From assembly GCF_001625195.1 (NCBI RefSeq), contig NC_054389.1, forward strand, positions 3,840,520 to 3,904,519: DNA of 64,000 bases, read 5' to 3'. The stretch is from Drechmeria coniospora. Its lineage: Eukaryota > Ascomycota > Sordariomycetes > Hypocreales > Ophiocordycipitaceae. Shown here in pieces: positions 1-10,440 of this stretch. Made by a program: the position numbers and the translations under genes. Numbering within the stretch: position 1 is the first letter of the stretch; each line of letters begins with the position of its first letter. The notes under the pieces were generated by a model. It ran no database searches. It was not told the origin of the DNA and saw only the letters and a program-made list of their open reading frames with translations.

Positions 1-1289
1 TCGTCCCTCGTCGGGGGCTCAAAGTAGAGGTCTCGGTCAATCTCGTCCAGAACGTCTGCCAGGAGCGCCCACTTCGGAAGCTCCTCGAGCGCCGGTTCGA
101 GGTGATCGATGCTGCCGGTTCGGGAGACGGTGCTCGGGTTGGCCGAGTAGACGCGCCTTCGGGCCGTGTCGAAGATGACCTGGGCGGCGTCGAGGAAGAG
201 CCAGGGGGACTGGGATTGACGGGTCGAGCCAGGAGGGGGAGAGTGCGCGGCGTGAATGGTGTCGAGGTGCTGCAGGAAGGAGACGGCATCGTAGGTGAGA
301 AGATTGTTGAGGAGGGCGCGGAGCACGGTGAGGTCGTTGACGATCTGCCGCGTCTTCCAGCTGACGCGATGCCAGTTGGGGTCCAGCTGGCGGCGAACGA
401 TGACGTCAAAGTTCTTGAGCAAGGCGCTGTCGAGGTTCCAGTCGTCCATCTCGAGGCCCGTGCTCCCCTTCTTGAGCTCGTGGATGCTGACCTCGACGCA
501 CTCCATGATGGCGTTTTGTATTTCCTTCATGGAATCCGTCATCGGGACCTCGAGCTCGATAACTTCGGCCTTTCTCTTTCCCTCGAGCGACTGGGCGACG
601 GTGAGGTGGAACCGTGGCCACAGCGAGGCCTTTCTGAGGAACAAGTTTCGCATCATCGTCGCCAGGGGTGAGAAGCCGGCGGCAAAGGGGTCGGGGTTGT
701 CGGAAAAGGCCTTGAGGAAGCCGACCTTGTTCTTCTGGCGGTAGACGCGAAGGATGAAGGCCTCGAGTGACGTGGCCACGACGCGGTCTGCGTGGAGGAG
801 GACGAGACCGGTGATGGTGACGGGATCGAGAAGACCGGTGAGCAGGTCGACGACGAGGATGCGGGAGGTGATGCTGAAGATGCCCCCGGCGGCGTACATC
901 TTCTCGCGGGCACCGACGGTTTGAAAGTCGGTATTCACAACGGTCAAGCCGCGGGCGTTGGGAGTCGCGCTGATGGCTGCGTGCTCGGCCAGGGCTTCGC
1001 CGATCCAGCCGTTTTCCCGTTCCTCGGCGCCGACGATGACGAGGAGATTGTTGCCGGCGGCATCGTACGAGTGGAGAAGGTTGGTGACGATGCGCATCTG
1101 GCCGAGGCCACGGGCGAGGATGACGAGCTCATCTTCGGACCGGAGTTCCTGGAAGAGGTTCTGCTGATACTCCTGTGGCGGGTTAGGGACGAATGGGCTT
1201 GGCCGGTGAATGGAACGAAGGATGGGTGGGCAGGATCCTACCAGGGGTAGCGAGAGCTTCACTGGTTGCGGCGCATTGCTTGCCGACAT
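1..1289 (-). CDS. RAD1: XPF/Rad1 family DNA repair endonuclease, N-terminal part (3' end cut by window edge)
   Basis: The gene encodes the large subunit of the XPF-ERCC1 (Rad1-Rad10) structure-specific nuclease of nucleotide excision and interstrand crosslink repair, a nuclear enzyme. The start is at 1289. Exon 1 is 1242-1289 (16 codons ending LSLPL) and exon 2 runs from 1172 past the left edge. The 69-bp intron 1173-1241 has GT-AG ends and restores the family motif LPL-EYQQNLFQELR. About 406 residues are visible and correspond to the degenerate SF2-helicase-like half. Diagnostic stretches include RGLGQMRIVTNLLHSYDAAG, GAEERENGWIGEAL, GIFSITSRILVVDLLTG and RQKNKVGFLKAFSDNPDPF. The ERCC4 nuclease and HhH domains should lie beyond position 1. 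No in-frame stop was seen in the visible part. Identification is by remembered family sequence and is strong. Confidence 0.93.
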   Translation of the reverse strand, partial: MSASNAPQPVKLSLPLVGSCPPILRSIHRPSPFVPNPPQEYQQNLFQELRSEDELVILARGLGQMRIVTNLLHSYDAAGNNLLVIVGAEERENGWIGEALAEHAAISATPNARGLTVVNTDFQTVGAREKMYAAGGIFSITSRILVVDLLTGLLDPVTITGLVLLHADRVVATSLEAFILRVYRQKNKVGFLKAFSDNPDPFAAGFSPLATMMRNLFLRKASLWPRFHLTVAQSLEGKRKAEVIELEVPMTDSMKEIQNAIMECVEVSIHELKKGSTGLEMDDWNLDSALLKNFDVIVRRQLDPNWHRVSWKTRQIVNDLTVLRALLNNLLTYDAVSFLQHLDTIHAAHSPPPGSTRQSQSPWLFLDAAQVIFDTARRRVYSANPSTVSRTGSIDHLEPALEELPKWALLADVLDEIDRDLYFEPPTRD

Positions 1290-2322
1290 GCAGGGCTCGC
1301 TTGTCGAGTTGAGATGGTCTTGTTGAGCAAGGCAAGGCGATGCTGGCAGGATGAAGCTAGCTTGGGAGTGCTGGGAGGTGCATGTAGCTATTCGGAGCAG
1401 TCGCTATCATTACAGCGCGCTTGCAGCAATCCTAGCGGGGAGCAAGGTACCCCTTAGGCTAATGATGAACGACGGCCCACTCTGACTGTACTGGCCTGGA
1501 CCTACTGTAGTTGCGAGTATGGTGACCCTGCAGGCACTAACCTCGGTCGTCATAGGGGACAGCACGAGCGCTGCGAGCACTGTAGGTGAAGAGCCACAGG
1601 AACGGCGTTGCAACCTGCTTCGATCTCAGTTGACCTACTAGGTATGTAGTTATGATTATTAGCACCGAGCACAAGTAAGATGCCAGTTCCTACCTACTAA
1701 CCTAGTATTCACTTGCCTCGCCTCTTGCCGGCCTGCTCGTTACTTGGGCTCACGGGCGGTTGCTCGATCTGAAGTCGGCCGGCCAGCATCCATGCACAGT
1801 AGGTTCAACTGTTCAGGCGAAGATGATGGCCTCAGTGTGAATGAATCATACATTGGCCGTGCAGTGCCTGCTTTGCCTCCATGACAAGTACGTACTGTGC
1901 AATCTGTACGTGTTTGCGGGTGCCTGCTCCGTGCCGTCATGTACCGGGCAGCTTCGGCGGAAACGTGACTCAAGCCAATACGTCATTCGTTGCACGTCAT
2001 CCGAGGGCACAGTTCAAGTAGTCCAGACTCGCCATCTGCTCTCAAACGAACTTTGTCCCCGTCCTTGACACCTCCTTTGACACCGTTAACACGCACACAC
2101 ACACACCCTCCCTCTCTCGCTCTCTCACTCCCTCTCTATCCTTCCTCTCTATCCTTCCTCTCTATCCTTCCTCTCTATCCTTCCTCTCTATCCCTCCCTC
2201 TCTCTCGCATTACACACACGCATACAGACGCAAACATTGGTACCCCGTCCTCTCGAACTCATCACCAGCCAACACCTGCATACTCAAGTGCATCTTTGAT
2301 CTTTCCTCGTCCGTCGTGCAGC
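1290..2322. other. Intergenic region between divergent RAD1 and a small gene
   Basis: This is the shared upstream region of two divergently transcribed genes. The right half is pyrimidine-rich, with an (AC)n stretch near 2093-2106 followed by a 13-bp tandem array. Such CT-rich tracts are common just upstream of start codons in filamentous fungi. No further gene was recognised. Confidence 0.6.
2131..2195. repeat. 13-bp tandem repeat (CCTCTCTATCCTT)x5
   Basis: Five consecutive 13-bp units, the last with one change, lie in the pyrimidine-rich leader about 130 bp upstream of the small gene starting at 2323. The array is a minisatellite within a promoter or 5' UTR. Confidence 0.9.
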
Positions 2323-2605
2323 ATGGATTCTGGCAAGGACCAGCAGAAGAAGGAGGTACGCGTCCATGCTCCGAAACGAGCACATCCACACTCCTATGGG
2401 TCCTTGTACCGAACAAGACGCACAGCGGCTAATGCAGAGTTGGCAGGGAGAGAATCAATTCTCCATCCAACCCATCAAGGACAAAATCGACGCCAAAGCT
2501 GCTCCGTTCCTCGCTCATCCTGGCCCGCCCAGGACCAAGGAGATGCCCGAGCAAGAGGGCAGCAAGGAGGACCGCCAGGCGCGAAAGGAGGCCTTGAACA
2601 AATAA
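2323..2605 (+). CDS. Small conserved-looking hypothetical protein, 63-66 aa, two exons
   Basis: Exon 1 is 2323-2355 (MDSGKDQQKKE), followed by a GTACGC donor. Exon 2 ends with TAA at 2605. Two in-frame acceptors are possible: AG at 2446 (63 aa) or AG at 2437 (66 aa). The branch-like GCTAAT at 2427-2432 lies about 15 nt from the first, so 2446 is preferred. The product is hydrophilic and lysine/glutamate-rich, with the core FSIQPIKDKIDAKAAPFLA and a charged tail ending ALNK. It has no signal peptide or membrane segment. I do not recognise a named family; it resembles short uncharacterised Sordariomycete proteins. The splice logic and pyrimidine-rich leader support a real gene. Confidence 0.6.
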
Positions 2606-3891
2606 TAACTATCCGACAATGACGGTTGTGCTACCGACGATGCGTTGACAAAGGGATGGCGCCAGCATGAATGCCGTCATGGAGGGAACACAAGGAGGCG
2701 GACGAGACGGTCCAAAGCATGCTACTACGGGCGAACAATCATTGTCCATCCGGGATTGGCAACCGTTACCATCCATGCACTGGAAAGGTAGCGAGATCTC
2801 GGGTGAGCAGCATCAAACTGTCGGAACCTTCTCGCTCGTTTAACTAGACAGTCCGACAAAGAGTCCTGTTCGTTGTCACCCTGCTTAGGCAGGTATCGAA
2901 ATGTACTTGGGTGTGATGATAATAGAGCACGCACCAGGACAAGTACAGGTATTACTGCGCGCAGGGTACATGTACTGTACATGTGGTGAGGGGTTCGCGC
3001 TCGCTCAAGGACCCGCATCGTTGCGCGGCTGTGCGGCTGTGCCTCCCCCTCAACCCTGCCGACCAATGGAGACGAGTAGATGTAGCGCTGGCACGGAGCA
3101 CTTGGCACTGTACATGTACATGCTAGGTATCAATTTCTTGTTGGTGGGTACTAGATAGGCAGCGCTCCTGCAAGTACATTTCGCCTACGCATAGGTACCT
3201 TAGTACTCAGTACTCAAAGCCTAATCCTTACTGTACGTAATAGCAGTAGACGTACTCCGTACAACAGTCCAGGTGTAGTACATGTACAGTATGTACTCCG
3301 TACCTACCCCGGCTTAGGCTGCGATTCCGCTGGTGGTTCCTGTGGAAGCCTGACACTAGCTCGGGCCCTTGGCGATGGTCTAGCGCCTACAGTACCTCGT
3401 TCTATCGTCATCTGCACAGTACCCTACCAGAGGTGCTCGCACATGCTCGGAGCCCAAACTGCTCCACCGCCGCTGCTGGAGTGGCCACTGCACCACTCCG
3501 TGCTACGATCGCCTTCGTTGACGGATCACCAACGAGCGTCGACACACTCGTCGCCACAATCACCTACAGCAGGTCCTATCCGCAAAGACTCCCTGCCGGT
3601 CGACGTAGCAGCACCCGCTCGTGCTGTTCCGGAAACCATTGTTGGCTCCGTCGCCCGCTCCGTATCCCAGCACAAGGGGCGGTCACCGACTCCTCGGAAC
3701 TGCTCGGCGGCACTCCATTCGCCCTCGCCCTGTCGGTCCATCACGCCGGCTGCCTCCAGAGCCGCGGGACTGTTGCCTGATCCGAGCGACGACGTCGCCT
3801 TGGGGCACAGACATTGACTCTCGCGTGCACACGAGCGCCGCAGACTCTTCATTGCCTGGGTTGGCCTGTTCATCGAAACGAAGTCGGCATC
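2606..3891. other. Intergenic region upstream of LAS17
   Basis: GTAC-rich words cluster at about 3180-3310, including two TACTCCGTAC copies. From about 3430 the sequence becomes GC-richer and pyrimidine-biased, probably the LAS17 promoter and leader. Overlapping open frames in 3430-3820 have no recognisable product and look like chance. Confidence 0.5.
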
Positions 3892-6033
3892 ATGCCTTCC
3901 ATCCTCAACGACGAGGACAAGGATACGGTCAAACGGTTCGTACCGAAGCAGTCCAACAAAATCCAAGCCGTCGCCGTCGCGAGGCTCTACGTTGCCTACC
4001 CGAATCGTTCGAAATGGAACTACACAGGCCTGCAGGGTGCCGTCGTCCTCGCCAATGACCTCGTCGGCAACACCTACTGGCTGAAGATGGTCGACATATC
4101 GGTACGTGAGCCTGCATTCATGACCACTGCGTACGGCCCTGAGGCTAACGGCGTCCTCTCTTCGCCGCTCCTCAGCCCTCGGCACGGGGAGTTGTCTGGG
4201 ACCAGGAGATTTTCGATAGCTGGGCCTACAACCAGGACAGAACCTTCTTCCACACCTTCGAGCTCGAGGACTGCCTGGCCGGCCTGAGCTTTGTCGACGA
4301 GAAAGAGGCGAAGCAGTTCAAGAAGAAGATGGACGAGCGCGAAAAGAACGCGAGCCGGGCGACGCGCTCCACCCCCTTCGGCGGCAGCGGAGGCGCGCAA
4401 CCGACGCACAAGCACAGCCTGCTCGGCGGCCTGTTCCATCGTCACTCGTCAGCACCGTCGCCTTCCCACGCGCCTCAAGCGGGTGCCCGCCCCTCTCTGT
4501 CGCAAGCGTCGTCGATACCATCGCTGAACCAGGGGGACGGCCTGTCACCTTCGGAGTTTGCCTTGCTCGATACTTTCGATCCGCTATGGCGGGAACACTT
4601 CGGCCAAGACCTTCGAGACAAGGGGCTGACGGATGATTTTATACGAGACAACCAGGAATTCATCGTCGACTTTCTGAGAGAGGAGCAGGCGAAGATGGGT
4701 CAGCAGAGGAGATCGCCTTCCTCTGCACACTCCGGGCCTCACGCGCCGCCTCCTCCGCCACCGACGAACGGCAACGGGCGCGCTCCTCCGCCACCACCCC
4801 CGGGTGCGGCGACGGCGACTTCGCCAACCTCGGCGAGAAGAGGTGTCCCCCCCCCTCCGCCTCCGGCCCCGAGAAGATCTGGAAAGTCGGAACAGGCACT
4901 ACGGGAACCTAGCCCTCCGGCAGAGCTCCCATCCCACCGGCCCAGGTTTAACGCTCCGCCTCCTCTTCCAGAGGCTGGCAGGTTCGCGCACGTGGAAAAA
5001 GCAAGGCCGGCAGTCGCCGACAATCCCGGACCTCCACCGCCGCCGAGACCGGCCAAGACGCCCCTCGATGGCGAGAACGGCGGTCCCAAGTTCCACGCCC
5101 CTCCTCCTTTCACGGGCCAGCGTCTCCCGCCGCCTACGCCAAACAGGAGCCCCGTACCGCCGCCTCCGCCGCCTCGCAGCAACGACCATCACGGCGCCAT
5201 GGCGGCGCACCCGGCCGCACCTCCTCCGCTGCCACCCAAGGTCGCAAACCGAAATTCTCCGCCGCCGCTGCCGCCGCCCGGTACGAGGCCTGCCCCCCCT
5301 CCGATTGCCATGGACGTGCCGCCGCCGCCTCCGCCTCCGCTGCCTTCGTCGAACCGGCCCCCCCCTTGCCGTCGTCGAGTGCCCCTCCACCACCGCCGAT
5401 GCTGTCTCCAACCCCCGGTGGTCCACCACCACCGCCGCCACCGATGCTGTCTCCAACTCCTGGAGGTCCTCCTCCGCCGCCGCCAATGTCGTCTCCGACT
5501 CCTGGTGGTCCTCCGCCGCCCCCGCCGCTTCCCCCTCCATCGATGCCACCTTTGTCCGGAGCGGTCCCTCCTCCACCACCCCCTCCGCCGACGTTGCCAA
5601 CGACTGGAGGTGGTCCGCCTCCGCCTCCTCCGCCTCCGCCGCCGGCCCCGAATCGGGATTCGGGTTACTCTTCCAGCGTACCTGCTCCGGCGTTGCCGGG
5701 CGCGGACAAGGGCCGATCGGCGATGCTGGGCGATATTCAGAAAGCAGGCGGAATCGGCTCTCTCAAGAAGGTCGATCGATCGCAGATCCGAGACCGAAGC
5801 TCCGTACAGGTCGGAGGCAGCAGCGATACCGGACCTCACGGAAGTGGCCTCCCGCCCGCTGGCGTTGTTCCCGGCAGTGGCGGCGGTGGCGGCATGGCCG
5901 ACGCGCTGGCGGCAGCGCTGCAGAAGAGAAAGGAGAAAGTCAGCAAGAGCGGCAAGTATACCCGTCGGCGAGCGATTCTGGCCAAGGCTAACTTGCGGCA
6001 ACAGACGATGAGGACGATGATGACGACTGGTAA
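3892..6033 (+). CDS. LAS17: WASP/Las17-type actin nucleation promoting factor, with an apparent frameshift in a C8 run
   Basis: The protein activates Arp2/3-driven branched actin assembly at cortical endocytic patches. Exons are 3892-4101, 4176-5951 and 6005-6033. Exon 1 and the start of exon 2 give the WH1/EVH1 domain (about residues 1-130, with FVPKQSNKIQAVAVARLYVA and WDQEIFDSWAYNQDRTFFHTFE). A conserved acidic/helical segment follows (SEFALLDTFDPLWREHFG), then a long polyproline region for SH3 and profilin ligands. Next come a WH2 motif (RSAMLGDIQKAGGIGSLKKV), a short helical connector (MADALAAALQKRKEKVSKS) and the acidic tail DDEDDDDW. The reading frame breaks at the C8 tract 5358-5365. 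One more C would join both halves into about 671 residues, and exon lengths also sum to one base short of a multiple of three. The last intron (5952-6004) starts with GC. Family assignment is certain; whether the frameshift is real is open. Confidence 0.9.
5400..5540 (+). repeat. Imperfect tandem repeat encoding (M-L/S-S-P-T-P-G-G-Pn) units
   Basis: Within the LAS17 polyproline region, three near-identical units encode MLSPTPGG or MSSPTPGG followed by 6-7 prolines. They are built on CTCCNACNCCTGGTGGTCC-type sequence. The array is a typical expandable SH3-ligand repeat. Confidence 0.8.
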
Positions 6034-6689
6034 GCTGTTCGCAGTAGCATGTTCTGGAGGAGCGGGACGAGCGTATGCCGCCTCGGTCCCAGTGGTCGGG
6101 CAGTGGCCATGGCCACGCGACGGCACGGATTTATGCGGGTCCCGGTGCCCTCTACGGGCCGGAACGGTGACGATACCGTTTGGAGAGCACGATTGGAGGT
6201 CTGCACGCTCGCGTCGCCGACCTTCACGGCGCCGCATCCGGCCCGGCCTTGTTGTACGTGGGCAACGAGTTGGGAGTCTGGATGCACCTCGTCGTGCCTG
6301 TTCCGTGGACGCGCAGCCAGCCACCTGTAGGATACCGCACAGGAGGGACAGGAAGCGAGCAATACAGCAGTATACAAAAGATGCATCTCTTGTTCTATCA
6401 CGTAACATGGTGCGCGACGCCCGATTGATGCAGGTCCTCTTGATTGCACGCGCGGATAGAGAAGACAAGACTTGGACAACAACCTGACGAGCCGTGACGT
6501 CTCTCCCACCACGGCCGTCTACCATTCGCCCCAGATACTGTCGTGGGACCGGTCGAGCCTTGGGGCCCGAGGGTTTGAGAGAGAAGACAGCGTACGATCC
6601 CCGGCCGAGCGGGCAGGGGATGCGACCTGGGGCGCAGGACGGGGAGCGGACCTGGGCAGTGGCCGACCCCGTCGTGGCCGACAGGGCCT
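6034..6689. other. Convergent intergenic region LAS17 / TIF11
   Basis: This region holds the 3' flanks of two convergent genes. I see no further gene, repeat or RNA here. Confidence 0.5.
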
Positions 6690-7551
6690 CTAAATGTCGT
6701 CAATGTCGACATCCTTCTTGCCGGCTCCGGCTTCGTCCTCGCCCGACTCGTCGTCCGAGTCGGCGTCGCCGAACTCGAAGTAGGCCTCGCCGTCCTCGCC
6801 CTGGCCAAAGGAGTCGGTCTCGTTGATCTTGGCATGCTCGGGAAGTTCGCCGTACGACTTGAGAGTTCGGGCCTCGTCGGCCGTGTACTTGAGGATGACG
6901 TCGCCCTTGTTATCCTGGAAGTCGCGGAGGGAGAGCAGGATGATGTCGCCCTGGTTGATCCAGACCTTTTTGCGCATCTTGCCACGGATCTGATATCGCG
7001 GTGTTAGCCTCATGTCATCGATTTTGCAACTATTTGCATGAAAGGATAACGCAGTAAAACACGGTAAAAAAAAAAAGGCTAGGGTCCATTGTCTGGGCAC
7101 TGAGGAGTTGACGCTGCGCGATGGCGGGGGCCAGCCGTAGCAGCAAGAGGGAGAGCGCGAGGAAGAGAGGAAGCCAAAGTGAGGGAGAGAGCGTGTGTTG
7201 TGTGTGTGAGGGGTTTCGGGGGCTGCAACAGCACGGCACGTACGTTGGCGAGACGCTTGCTTCCGTCAAAGCACATGGCCTCGAGGCGACCGTTGCCAAG
7301 CATCTTGATGACCTGAGCGTACTCCTGGCCGTCTTCCTTGAAGGTCAGCTCTCGACGCTGGTCGTCATTCTCCTTTGTTCCTCGTCTGCGGTTCTTGCCG
7401 CCCTGGAAGGGGGGTGGTGCTGCATGTCAGCGCCATTGCTCTCGATCGGTATCACGGCCAGGAGCCCTGGTGGGGGCGGGGCAGAGGCGAAGGAGGGGGG
7501 GGGGGGGGTATCGCTGGGGGGCGCACGCACTTTTCCCTTGTTCTTGGGCAT
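6690..7551 (-). CDS. TIF11: Translation initiation factor eIF1A, 159 aa, three exons
   Basis: eIF1A binds the 40S A site and supports scanning and ternary-complex recruitment. Exons on the minus strand are 7531-7551 (MPKNKGK), 7244-7402 and 6690-6989. All junctions are phase 0 with GT-AG introns of 128 and 254 bp. The basic N-terminal tail (GGKNRRRG) is followed by the S1/OB-fold ([60 protein letters not shown]). The protein ends in the acidic tail with the DVDIDDI terminus that contacts eIF5B. Length and every block match the family. Intron 1 contains a G14 homopolymer (7495-7508). Confidence 0.96.
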
Positions 7552-8936
7552 GGTTGACGGCGGTGGCGAGATGAATGTATTTCTCTGCGGAGGGGGAGAG
7601 CGCTCTCGTTGCGGCTCGCTGTTGTTTAAGCGAGGGTCCCGACTCGTTCGGTGGTGGAGGTTGAAGGGACAAAGGAGGGGAGGTGGAGGAAGCAAAGTGT
7701 TGATTTTGCACCAGCTTTCGATTTATTATAGGGAATAATAATACGCGATGGCAAGCGGCTCACTGTGGGGTGGGCGGCTGGTGGGCAGGCAGGTGCACCT
7801 AAAGGAAACTGCAGTGTTTACGGAGTACGGAAGTACTTAAGTACAGTACAAGTGTTGCAAAGCATGTTTGGGTGCATGAGTAATACGTGCAAGTACATAC
7901 AAGACCCACGAACATCTACTTACAGTATGCGTGGTACTGCAAGCAATGCTACCCACGGTGGTGTATCAATACATGTGCATGTAATGAGTATGACGACAAA
8001 CGAGTACAAGTACTCCGTAACGCCTATTACCTCACACAAGGAATCATGTAGGTGTACTTGGCACCTGTACTCGTACTGTACGGCACAGGACTGTACTAGT
8101 ACGTGTTCTGCAAGTACGGCGTACTGTACAGTGTACGGAGTACTTGTAGCAGCAATACGCCTTCGCACCTTGCAGTGCAGTTGAGTCACCAACGCTAGTT
8201 CGGCGCATGTGGCGCGCGTAAGTAATTATCTTCGTGCTATTACTCCGTGCAGCAAGGACCCTTCAGGGGGGGGAAGCCACATTACTCGTGCGGTCAGCAG
8301 ACGTTCATTGTTCATGCCATGCTGGTCAGCCGCAATTCCCAGAGGCGCGCGCTCTACTCGCCATGTTGCGGCCTGCTTTATACAATCGAGAATGATGGTA
8401 ATAATACGCCACTCTTACTGAGGAACATCCAAAAAAGAGTCCGTACGAGTGCAGATATCGTCTCGATGGTACTTTGCTGTTTACATGTGCATGCTTTGGT
8501 GTGTAGTTGTAAGCACTTACAGTATACTTGTACATGTACTGAGTGCTGAAGTATAATATACATGTGCAAGCAAAGCAAGTATTAATTATTACTGCAAGTG
8601 TGCAAGTTGGCGCTCGAAATGATGCCGGGCGCTAGCCTCGTTTGGACTTGGTAAGCGAAATCGTCAACTACGCGTACTGCTACAGCTGCCATTTGCAAAG
8701 CTCCAGCCTCTTCCACAGCAGCATGCCTCATGCGGCCATTGCCAGTGCATAGGATGCCGCTCCCAAGTGTCACAATCGAGTAGAAATCCATCACGCCGAC
8801 TCGTCGAGTCGAGGATGCAACTTGTTCTACCCTTTCTCCATCATCATCCTTCATCCTGCATCACCCAAGCCAACGTCGGCTAGTCAGCCAGCCTTGCCAT
8901 CGCCCTGCCTTCTCCTCGGCCTCGACGGCCCTCGTC
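7552..8936. other. Divergent intergenic region with GTAC-word cluster
   Basis: The stretch 7800-8170 and again about 8500-8590 is rich in GTAC, TACGGAGTAC, TACTCCGTAA and CAAGTACT words. From about 8800 a pyrimidine-rich leader precedes the next gene. No gene was recognised. Confidence 0.5.
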
Positions 8937-9629
8937 ATGGCCACCGCGCACGCTGCCTCGTCATTGGCGCCCGTCCTCCGTGTGCTGCCACCTGCACAAC
9001 GGCGCTTCGCCTCGACGGCGCTCCGGCCCCGGCCCCGAGGCACGACGGCGAAGCGTCCTGCGCCAGCGAGGAGGTTCATCCCCGAAGCGGCCGAGCGCTT
9101 CATCGGCCCCAAGGGCCAACTCCTGACGACACGGGAGAATGTCGACTTTATCGTGGCAAACGACCTCGAGCCAGACAATGGCACCATGGCGCGCTTCACC
9201 CCAGGCCCGGAGATGAAGCGGATCGCCGCCGACTTTGGCGTCGCCCTCGCCTTCAGCCCCCGGCACGTCATTCACCCGTTTGATCTGCGGGCCTTTGACC
9301 CGCGGGGCCACCCCCTCGCGGCCATGAAGCGCGCCCAGCTCGCGCGCAAGATCCACGAGGACTCCCTGTGGATCATCATGACATCCGCAGGTGGCGTCTC
9401 GGCCGTCGTCCGCTCCATGACGCAGAACAAGCTTGTCAAGGAACTACACTTGGCCTTGGAGGCGATGGGATATCGTTCCGGCACGGGCCGTGGGCCGACA
9501 AAGGAGATTCGGGGAACCTTTTGGGTCACGATATTCGATCCCGTCAAGGCGGCCGGACAGTCCGCGGAGCGATTTGGCAAGACCGTTGCGGCCGCTCTTG
9601 ACCAAGAATGCAGTCGGCGCCGCAGCTGA
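8937..9629 (+). CDS. Unrecognised protein with probable mitochondrial presequence, 230 aa
   Basis: This is a single-exon open frame with good coding character and a start at 8937. The first 45 residues are rich in Arg, Ala and Ser and lack acidic residues (APVLRVLPPAQRRFASTALR), as expected for a mitochondrial targeting peptide. The body contains blocks that look conserved: RFIPEAAERFIGPKGQLLTT, IHEDSLWIIMTSAGGVSAVV and the Gly-rich GYRSGTGRGPTKEIRG. I see no transmembrane helix and no motif I can name. A mitoribosome-associated or respiratory-assembly role would be a guess, so the function is left open. Confidence 0.75.
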   Translation: MATAHAASSLAPVLRVLPPAQRRFASTALRPRPRGTTAKRPAPARRFIPEAAERFIGPKGQLLTTRENVDFIVANDLEPDNGTMARFTPGPEMKRIAADFGVALAFSPRHVIHPFDLRAFDPRGHPLAAMKRAQLARKIHEDSLWIIMTSAGGVSAVVRSMTQNKLVKELHLALEAMGYRSGTGRGPTKEIRGTFWVTIFDPVKAAGQSAERFGKTVAAALDQECSRRRS

Positions 9630-9839
9630 GGCTGCCAGACAGTCCGCCGAGGCACGCATGCACATGGACGTTGCATGTCCTGTTCGACCATCATCTTCGG
9701 CGTGAGGGCACGCAGACGACCCGGTCACAGCTTGAGCACTTGTCCAAGGTGGAAGCGTAGCTGCCGCTCATGCGCGTCGTTTTTCATTGGCACGTACGCT
9801 GGTTGCGTACGCTGCTTCATTGTTGCTTTGCACAAAACT

Positions 9840-10440
9840 AGCTTGCTACGCACCCCAAGTCCATCTGCCACGCGCTCCGACGAGGCAGCATCCTCCCATT
9901 CCTCCTTGTGGACAGGCCCTCGCCCTTGGGTCGCCAAAGGAGGACCGTTTTGCCCTTGGCGGCAAGCAGGGCACAGCTCGTCAAAAAAGGATTGTCTGAC
10001 GAATTCTGGCTTGGAGCCGACAGCTTCACCGACAGCTCTCCCCACCAGAGAGTCGAATGGTTCGTGAAGCTCGATGGAGATGCGGGACGGTGGAAGATGG
10101 GCCTTGGATCGCATTTGAAGTCCTTGGCTACACTCGACAGCTTGGTCCACATATCATCAAGTTCCTTCTTCACCGCATCCGATGCTTTCACGGCAACGGT
10201 GCGCCGCCCGCAACGATGGGATTGAGAGGCGGCGTAGGACGACGGCTCATGACCGCCGCGGATGGTCGTGGCATGGACAAGCGGGCGTGGAGAATTGCTC
10301 CAATCCTGGCGGATGGCCACGGAGAACTTTTCCAGCTCGACGAAAAAGCGACAGCACTCGGCATGGCATCTACGCCCTCGTCGGGCATCGAGCCATGAGT
10401 GGCGGCGCCGTGGATGCCAACCTCGAGCCGATCGAGGCCG
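9840..10440 (-). pseudogene. Decayed C-terminal half of an M20-family peptidase domain
   Basis: Downstream of the stop at 10370 the minus strand still encodes typical M20 sequence, but in three successive frames. The blocks are GLDRLEVGIHGAATHGSMP (about 10440-10362), then FFVELEKFSVAIRQDW and ASDAVKKELDDMWTKLSS through LLAAKGKTVLLWRPKGEGL (about 10350-9890), then HKEEWEDAASSERVADGLGV (about 9915-9850). At least three frameshifts are needed to read it through. The region is the disrupted continuation of the fusion gene immediately upstream. Confidence 0.85.

Noticed and set aside
3433..3817. Overlapping open frames upstream of LAS17
   Set aside because: Low-complexity Ser/Pro/Arg-rich translations in two frames with no motif; the interval looks like a promoter or leader.
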